DNA of 64,000 nt, taken from positions 56,996,239-57,060,238 of the forward strand of contig CM055100.1 in NCBI GenBank assembly GCA_029204225.1, written 5' to 3'. Below, one piece after another: positions 13,601 to 22,600 of this stretch. The notes below the pieces were generated by a model, which did not search any database, was not told where the DNA came from, and saw only the letters and a program-made list of their open reading frames with translations. How positions within the stretch are numbered: the stretch's first letter is position 1; each line of letters starts with the position of its first letter. The position numbers were made by a program, and so were the translations under genes. Origin of the DNA: Diphasiastrum complanatum. Taxonomy: Eukaryota; Streptophyta; Lycopodiopsida; Lycopodiales; Lycopodiaceae.

Positions 13601-16600
13601 ATGCACCTTTCTGTTTCCTTCTTTCTGCTGTTTTTCAAGTTTTTTGATGTTAAAAAAAACAAAAAAACATAGATCTGTGCCCCCTTAGCGCGCTGCCACG
13701 TGGCACTGTTCTGGTACGGACAGGTGGCAGCGGGTAGCGGACTGTATTTCCACGAGGGTCTGGAGCGGCGGATTCCTGTTCCGCAGGGCCCTTCATTGAA
13801 AAATCCCAATCCCACTGGACAGCGGCAGTTGGTAGCTGTTCGCAGGTGGTAAAGGGGTCAGACCAGCGAAGAAGTAAAAAGGGTGGCCAGATTTGCTTGT
13901 GTGGAGGCTAGGTGGCAAGGTAAGGCCACATGGCAGGGTTAGATCAAGAATGGAGAGGGAGGCATGCCTCTCCTATGCAAGATTTCATGAGAAGAAGAGG
14001 TGGAGGTATTGAGTTGCTTTTGATCTCTTTCAACTCTCTCTTTCTTAATTCAACTCTCTTGCTCGTGAGAAATGGATCCTAATCCTACTACACAGCCTAT
14101 GTCTCGCACTCATTAGGTTACAGCATCTACCTCTACTATGGAATCCGAATCTTTGTTACTTGCAATTAACAATCTACAGCAACAGATTGTTGACCTGCAA
14201 TCCAAACACTCTCGGGATCAGCATGATTTGAAGGAGTTGATGCAATTGAGGCAGCTATTGCATCAACCCTTGTTCACCCCTGAGATTTTTCTGGGGAAAA
14301 GAAGGTAGAACCCCGGAAGCGGTCTTACCGTGGATTGATCGATGGAATTCACATTTCTCCATGCACGATTCATCTGACAACAACAAGATCAATCTAGTTG
14401 TCATGTACCTGTGAGGTAAAGCTTTTACGTGGTGGCAAGATTTGAGGAGTAAGCCTGAAGTTTCTAAAAATTGGGAGGATTTTTGTAAGGCCTTTAAGGC
14501 GGCCTTCCTTCCTATTCTTGATGACTTTGAATTTTATCGTCAAGGGGTGTGGACCATGGTATTAAACTGATTCTTGGTAGTTCTCCTATATCATTGTATC
14601 CATATAGGATGAGAACTAGTGAAAAGGATGAAGTTTATATGAAACTGCAAAATTACCTTAAGATGGGCCATGTTAGGCCTAGTAACTAGTTGATAAAAAA
14701 GACGGAGGTACTCATCTTTGTGTGGACTTTAAGAAATTAAACAAGTTAACAATTAAAAAACCGTTATCCTTTGCCACGAATGGATGAGCTGGTTGATCGA
14801 TTACATGGTGCAAAGTACTTCACCAAAATCGATTTGAGATCACGGTATCATCAAATTCGTATAAAAACTGAGGATGTTGAAAAAACCGGGTTTAGAACTA
14901 GGTGTGACCATTATGAGTTTCTGGTTTTACAATTTGGCTTGACAAATGCTCCAGCGACTTTCCAGCAGATGATGAACGATCTTCTTCATCCATATCTGGG
15001 AAAGTTCGTGATACTTTACTTAGATGATATTCTCATCTATAGTAAGACTCTGGAGGAGCATGAGGAGCATCTCAGGACTATCTTAAAGTTACTTAGATAG
15101 GAGAAGCTTTTTGCCAAGGAGTCCAAATGTGTTTTCTTCCAAAAGAGGTTAGTTTATCTCGGTCACGTTATTTCGGACCATGGGTTAGAAATTGACCCAA
15201 ATAAAGTTCAACAAGTACGTGAATGGCCTATTCCTAAAACCATCCGAGAGGTTTTGTCCTTTTTGGGCTTTATGAGATTTTTTCATAGATATATCTTGCG
15301 TTATAGTGGCTAAGAGAGTTAGCTGGCACAATAGGTTCAGTCCTCCGGTTACTTGGACTGAAGAGTTGAATCAGAGTTTTGAAAACCTCAAATATAGTGT
15401 AACTACAGCACCTATTTTACACATAGTGGATCCTAACAAGCCGTATGTACTTGAGACGGATGCCAGTGACTATGTTATAGGTGCAGTCCTATATCAAGAT
15501 GGTAGGCCGGCTGCTTTTGAAAGCAAGAAGTTAGATCCTGCTTAAAGGCAGTATTCCACTTACGACAAAGAACTTTTTGCTGTTATTCATGCCTTGAAAG
15601 TGTGGAGACATTATTTATATGGCTTCCAGTTTACTAATAGTTACTGACCATCAAGCGTCAAAGTATATTAGCAATGCGGTAGACCTTAGGGGTCGTAAGG
15701 CCAGATGGTCAGAGATGCTCCAAGAATTTCATTATGACATTGAGTACCGGAAGGGTACTTCTAATGTGTCAAAGTTGTGCAGGTTGTTTAATTTGCCGAG
15801 TGACATTGTTAGTGATTGAGATCCTAAGTTCACTGGCAAATTTTGGCAGGTGGTCTTTGAGAAATTAGAGACCACATTAAGTATGGGGTGTTCATCAGAT
15901 CATCCTGAATCGGATGGTCAGACAAAGAGGACGAACTAGTCTATGGAAGATATGCTTCGGGCATATGTTTCCAGAAGACAGTCGGATTGGGAAAGGTACC
16001 TTCCAATAATTGTTTTTGCATATAACAGCGCAAAGAACTCAGCGACGGGTTTTAGTCCATTCTCTCTTATGTATGGTTTCCAGCATAGGGCTCCCATTTC
16101 AGTGGGTCTCAAAAGCCTAAAGGTTAAGGCAGCAGTAGATTTCCTGCATTATATGCAAGAAATGTTGCTTGTTGCTCGCGATAACGTAGAAATGGCTCAA
16201 GATAGAGCCCAATTTTACGCCAAGCAAAAGCGACAACCTAGGGTCTATGAGGAGGGGGCTTGGGTATATCTTAGAATCCCAAAAGACTCTAAGGTATTAA
16301 AGACTGGAAAATGTCCCAAGTTATCACCTCATTATGCTGGGCCATTCCGTATAGTAAGAAAACTCCATCGGAATGCTTATCAACTAGAACTCTCATCCAG
16401 TTTTTCACATTAGTCGTTTAAAGGAACGACTTGTGGAAAGGACAGGAGGACCTGGTTCAGCTTGAGGACCTGACATCCTTTGTACCTACGGAACCACAGG
16501 CCATTGTTGATGTACGTCAACGTGGGCTCAAAAACCGGCAGGTAACTGAGTATTTGGTTCGTTGGAAAGGAAGCTCCGAGGACAATGATACTTGGGAAAA

Positions 16601-19600
16601 AGAACGTGACCTTAGACTGAAGTTCCCAGATTTTCTTCCTTAGATAAGGAAACTTTTAATGAGAAGGGAATGTTAGGGACCCAGCTCCCTTGGGTCGCAA
16701 ACCCAAACTTGAGACTGGACGATGACTGGGCCTGTAGACTTGACCGGTGACTCGTGAACCTGCATGGTTGCCACGTGTCATGATCTAGGAGTGCACATGA
16801 CTTGGAGTCTCTCTCCTTGGAGGTATACAAGGGGAGGAGGACTCATTTGCCATCCATTCTATCCACCTAGGAGGAGGTGGGTGGAAAGCGTGTGCACGGC
16901 CAAGATGAGTGCTAGCTTGAGGCAGGAGATGGCTGAGAGCCTAGGCAGTGGTATGGGACACTGTCTAGGATGGACGTCGGATCCCGCTTGATACGGTCAC
17001 AGGCCAAGGCACGGAGGGTGGTCCCTATGGCGGGGTGGAACGTGAATCGTTCGATCTCTTGTGGTTAACCGGCACCTGGAAGTTTGCAGTAAGTATGAGT
17101 CTAACAGAGAAGGTCCTGAGCTCAGCGGTGGCTAGCTCTCACAGAAAAGATCTTACAAATGAGTGGAGAGTTTGTTAGGAATTGGTTATGGACTGCATGC
17201 TAGTTCCAGGAGATTATCAGATTTGACGACAACCTTATGAGAGGATGAGAATTGCATTGTCCAGTGCTAGGTTGCTAGCTATGAGAGTAACTTCTAGTTG
17301 CCAAGCGATTTATAATACCGATTTACTGACCCCCACACTTATTTTATGTTTATGGCCACGTTCCAAGAAGACCATCAAGCCACGTATAGGACGTACAGTA
17401 CATATACATTCCAAACCAAACCATAGATGCCCATTCCAGAACGGAACGCGTTCCGTTCCAGAACTTAATCAAAAGACTTTTTTTTAAAAATACATATTTT
17501 TTTACAAAGGAAAAAAGCGCAGTACTGTAATATCGCTGTTCCTGCCATTTCTCTACCTCGCTCAGCTCTGATGCAAAGTGGAGTGATCGGGCAAAAAGAT
17601 AGCTGGCCCGAAGGAATTCTAGGATGATCTGGCTTGAGAGTGGGTATTATTTTAACAACGAACAAAATCGCGATACTGACTTCAACCTATAATAAAATAC
17701 GCTGGATAGACGTAGATGGTTGAGAGATAGATAAGTGCGCTTGAGACAGCCATCCAGTAGATCAGATTGAGACAACATCCAGTAGTAGATGGTTCGTATA
17801 CGGGGACGGGAGCAGGCTTCTCTAGGAGGTAGGTTTTTGTTCATGTGAAATAATATCATGCAGATGGTCAATCATTTATGATTCACAAGCTATCAATACT
17901 CAATGTCAGGATACAGATGCGCTTGGAATCAATGTGGCCACTGCAGTTGGAGATTCTCATTAACTGAAATTGTTGGAGCATTCCAGGACCTGTTTTATTT
18001 TATTTTTAAAAAAAAATTCCAACCCAGTACGTTCCAGAACGTACTGTACGTTCCGGAACGGGTTTCTAAGCTCCAAACAAAGGCATTTAACATAATACCA
18101 GCAAAAAAGACTTGTAGAAGCTAGTAATAGGAGGACGAACACTAGCCTATATAGATTCTACAATCACATGGCAAGCAACATGTCAAATACATATGGTGCC
18201 AACTGAGGCAAGAGAATGAATGACTGATGAACCACTGATCTATTTATTAAAACGCACAAAATGCAGAACTACTTTTGTAGTAATCCTCCACAGCAGACAT
18301 ACATGGAAGAACTTGAAGGTCACTGACAGTACAATATTTTATGTTGCTCACTGTAACTTTTCAAAACATTGTGCAATCTTGAAAAGTTTCCCATCAACAT
18401 CTTACTTTGAGCAAGCAAAAAGTTTAATCTGAAACTGAAAACCTAAGTCCTGAAATTTTTGTGTAGGCCATAAGTATTGCTGCACAATGCAAGTAGAAAC
18501 TTTACTTTTGTTCAACAAAGCAACCTCATAAACCATTCAGTAAGTATAACTGGCAGTTTCAGAACTAGAAGATTTTAACAAAAAGCCCTTTGCAATATAG
18601 TGTCAAGCAAAGAGTAACTTAGCAAGAGTTCTGGAAAATATTTAAGCAACAATCACGAGATGTGTATGCTGTGACTGGTTTAATAGGACTCGTACCTTTT
18701 TCACTTCAGATAACCATGCACTGAACTCGGGTCGCTTGTTCCTAGAATGTCCAAGCAATATAGATTAGTTTAATGACAAGGCAAAGATATTAACTTGTAA
18801 AAAATGAAATTACCAACATAGTCTTGAAGATTTGTCAAGATAGCTCCAAAAGGATTTTCTTGTGCATGCATTGCACCCCACCTACTACCACACTTCTAGA
18901 AAACCAAAATAATGCAATTTTGTGCCAATGTGACTTAACTTTCCATTCCAGAGACACAATCGTGTGATATACATGTTTACAACCATATGAGCACTAGCCT
19001 CTAGGACAGGACAATCTTGATATGAACAATTACAGCTACAAGGAATCAAAAATTAACTTGAAGCCAGGCTATCCAAGGATAATTTCCCTTGCCAAATATT
19101 GATCTGAATTTCATTCTGCATTATATTTTTGGCCAAAAACAGACCATCATATAACAGAAAGGCATGCAATCCTCACTTGAGAAAGTCTGTCCAAGCAAGA
19201 GGGAGAAAAATCAAAATAACCAGGTTTGAGCAGCAAATTTGTACACATTTGCTGGATTTGATATTAACCCTACTGCAACTAGAGAGGAAAAAACGAATGT
19301 GGGAGCGGGGGAGGCAGAGGGGATCAATAGCAAAATAGATTAACTAATGTCTTTTGGTATAAAAAAAAAACATTTACATGCAAATAAGATAGAAAGTGGC
19401 TAATGACTTCAAAAAAAGACACAAAACTACAGTAAACAATCTATATCCTTAATGAGACAAAATGAACATATTTTCATTCAACCGCCTAAAGTTTTCTATG
19501 TGTACCAAACAATAGAGTGTCTTCTTCTAAATCACTCAACAACAACCTCGTAATCTGACTGCAATGCATCAGAAGGGCCTTTGCACACTCTGCTGGTGAG

Positions 19601-22600
19601 GGAAACAGGTGGACATGGAATGTACTTTCTGCCATTGGGATTCATGACATGTGCTGAATAGATGACAAATGCTCCTAATCTAAGACTGTCAACTCAATGT
19701 CCCCAGTCTACGTACCCTCCACTGAGAGACCACAGGTGGTAATAAGAAAAGAATCACAGTTTTTGTGGGGCCACCTATTATCTGCTCCAGCGGCACTTGC
19801 TAATGATGTCATGCCTCTCTCACATATATAACCCAAGAACTCTGAAATGGGCAATGTAAGAAAGTTGATATTTAACCATCAAACACTGATTTGACCCCTA
19901 GAGGTCCCTCCCCGTGCCCCATTTACATATTGTTTGTATATGCAGTTCCTGAGCTAACAATGGTCCCAAAAGACTTGTCGTCAAAGAATAATCTCAAGGT
20001 GGATACTAAAAGAACATTGTGGGAGTAACAGCATGTGCAAGCCCCGATTGCATGGATCACTCCAGCAAGTGCCATGAGTGTATATGTCTACCAAAATCTA
20101 ATCCATCCAGCTGTGAGACCCTATAGTGATACAAATACAGTCAAAAAAGGTTGAGTTTAGCAATGGAGGAAGTTGGAACTGCAATCTTTGCAGATACAGT
20201 AAAATGAGCAACCAATAATTAAAGTATGTATCATTCATGCTAGCACGGTAAACTGCAGCTTTAGGAACTCCGGCCAATTTGAGTTGTTGATCAAACGTAT
20301 GCATTTATGTTCCTGGTCCTGGAACGACTGCTGAAAGTTCATCAGGGCTTGAGGCAGATGGTTGTTGCCATTGGCTGGGCGCAGTGGGGGCCATCACAGG
20401 AGCCCAAGAGTAAGAGATTCGAGCGGACCGTTATGTATTCACCATTTTGGGATGAGGCTCGATCCGTTGCGGTGGGCCTACAGCCCATCTACACTCTCCT
20501 GCGCCTTACAGATCGAGAGGGCTGCACATTGGGCCTCTTGTACGAGTTCATGGACAGGCTGGGCGAGCAGTTGAGCCTTTCCATGACGATTAGCCCAGAG
20601 AGGTATATCAAGATTCAAATTTCAAATGTAGACAGTAGTATCATGTATGTAGAGTCTAGACAGTATATGTGGTTACTAGTATGTACTATATAGTATAATT
20701 ATTAATGTGTCTTCAATCTTAATTCTTGCAAGCTTGCGGAGGTCCGGCTCCTTTGGTTGAGCAGGTGGGAGTAGTGGTTTCATAAGCCCCTGCATGCCAT
20801 GGCCCACATACTCCATCCACTTTGGAAGAATGAGGAGCAATTCACAAATAGGGAGCTCAGGGATGGCTGGAATGCCTATATCTCCCGAGTTTATCCTGAT
20901 GTACACGAGCAGGATAACCTGCTGGATGAGCTTCAGATTTTCAGGCAGGAGCCCTTGGAGTTCGCCACTGGCCCCCGGCGCTTTTGAGAGAGGGTAATAA
21001 ACTGACCATGGTCCATTACAGTTTAAACTTGTTACTTCACATTTTACTGCACAATTAGTCAATCATATTGTAACTTGTTGGAACTTAATTGCCACTTGCT
21101 AGTAGTAAGTACTAACTGCCCCTTGAACTGTGATTCAGGCCAGCTACGTCCCGTGTCATGGTCGTCGAAGTTTGGGGTTGATGTCCCACAAAGAAGAGGA
21201 ATCGACTCTCATCTGCACAGTTGGAGAGGTTGGTGTACGTACATGCCAACCTGAGACTTTTGGGTGAACTCCAGACCACCGCAGAGCCTATCCAGGTAAC
21301 TTGTAAGCCATATATTATAATTTCAAAAGTCTAGCATGTGCATTGTGATCCATCATCCCAAGACCCACTGCCCAGTTAGTAGATACTAAATAGATCATAC
21401 TACATAGTAGATACTAGACTGTAGCTAAATTTTAACTTTTGTCGAGACTTGGCCCTCCAAATTTTGTCTTGATTTCAATGAGCATTGTGACATGTGCGTA
21501 GGTTAATCCCGATCTAATCGATGTGGCAAAGGTTCCAGAGTTGCCACCGAGAGACCAGTCAGAGGAGGACGTGTACGCATTCCTCCATGAGGAGGCCATG
21601 CAGAGTGCAGGTGAGAAATTAGGATTGTCTAAGGTCTTGAATTAAATTTTCAAAGTTCGAACTAATTATCGTAATTTACTAATTTGCAGGCAATAACACG
21701 GTTGTCCCTCTTTGTGTGCACTGTGCAGGACCTGTCACTCGAGCGGAGCGTAGGAGGAGGGCAGGAGAGGGTAGCAACTTCCGTGCTCACAGCCCTGACG
21801 ACGAGGACGAGTCTGAGTCTGAGTCTGAGGCATCATCAGGGTCAGAGTCCTCAGAGGAGGAGGAGTATGAGGATGAGGAGTCCGAGGAGGGCGGGGATGA
21901 GAATGAGGGGCATCATACCTCTGCCTCTGATGCAGCTGAGCTTGCCACTAGTGTTTTGCCTCTCATAAGTGCAGTAGATGGGGCACAAACAGATCTTATT
22001 TTCAATAGCTATTTGGTTGTTATTTGCTCTGCTTTTCAATAAATGCTCAGGGGGTTCGAAGGGCGGTAGCCCCCCGAGAAACAGGGGGTCCGGGGGGTGG
22101 TAGCCCCCCGGTGGGGGGTTTGGGGGGCAACGCCCCCCAACGGCAAAGTCCCCCCGGCCCCCCAGTAAGGCCCCCCCGGCCCCGACGGTAAGGCCTGTTC
22201 ATGACTTGGCCTTCCACTCCTTGAGCGAAAACACACTTACTAGGACCATCTGTGATCGTAACAGACATGCTAGAGGTTAGTTTTGAATTTTTATCCTTGA
22301 CAGAACCCAACATGGATTAATGCACCTGAACTGGACCATCCTGCACCCGAAACAGTCGACAAATTACACAGTAATAATGCTCTTAATTAGAGCTTTCATC
22401 TGATACCCATATTGCATGTGTTTTGAAACTTGATACGACTGTCGACAGGTCACAAGATATCTGATTATCCTGAATCCTAATTCCTAATATCTGTAAATTT
22501 AGAAAAAAATTGAATAAGTATTTGTAGTATGTACAATGAATATTTGACTTTTTTTTTTGAAGAATGAAAAAAACAGGTTCGAACTGTTTTTCGATTCGAA

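Larger units (their letters stand above)
13158..17106 (+). mobile_element. Ty3 chromovirus LTR retrotransposon, internally deleted, TSD GAGAA
   Basis: The LTRs (13158-13489 and 16671-17106) begin TGTTAGGG and end TCTAACA. The 5-bp duplication GAGAA is intact at 13153-13157 and 17107-17111. The PBS TGGTATCAGAGCC, initiator-Met type, follows the 5' LTR, and a purine tract GAGAAGGGAA precedes the 3' LTR. Inside are gag, RT, RNase H, a partial integrase and a chromodomain, so it is a chromovirus. Protease and the N-terminal half of integrase are deleted and many stops are present. The whole element lies in intron 2 of the host gene in the antisense orientation. Confidence 0.92.
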
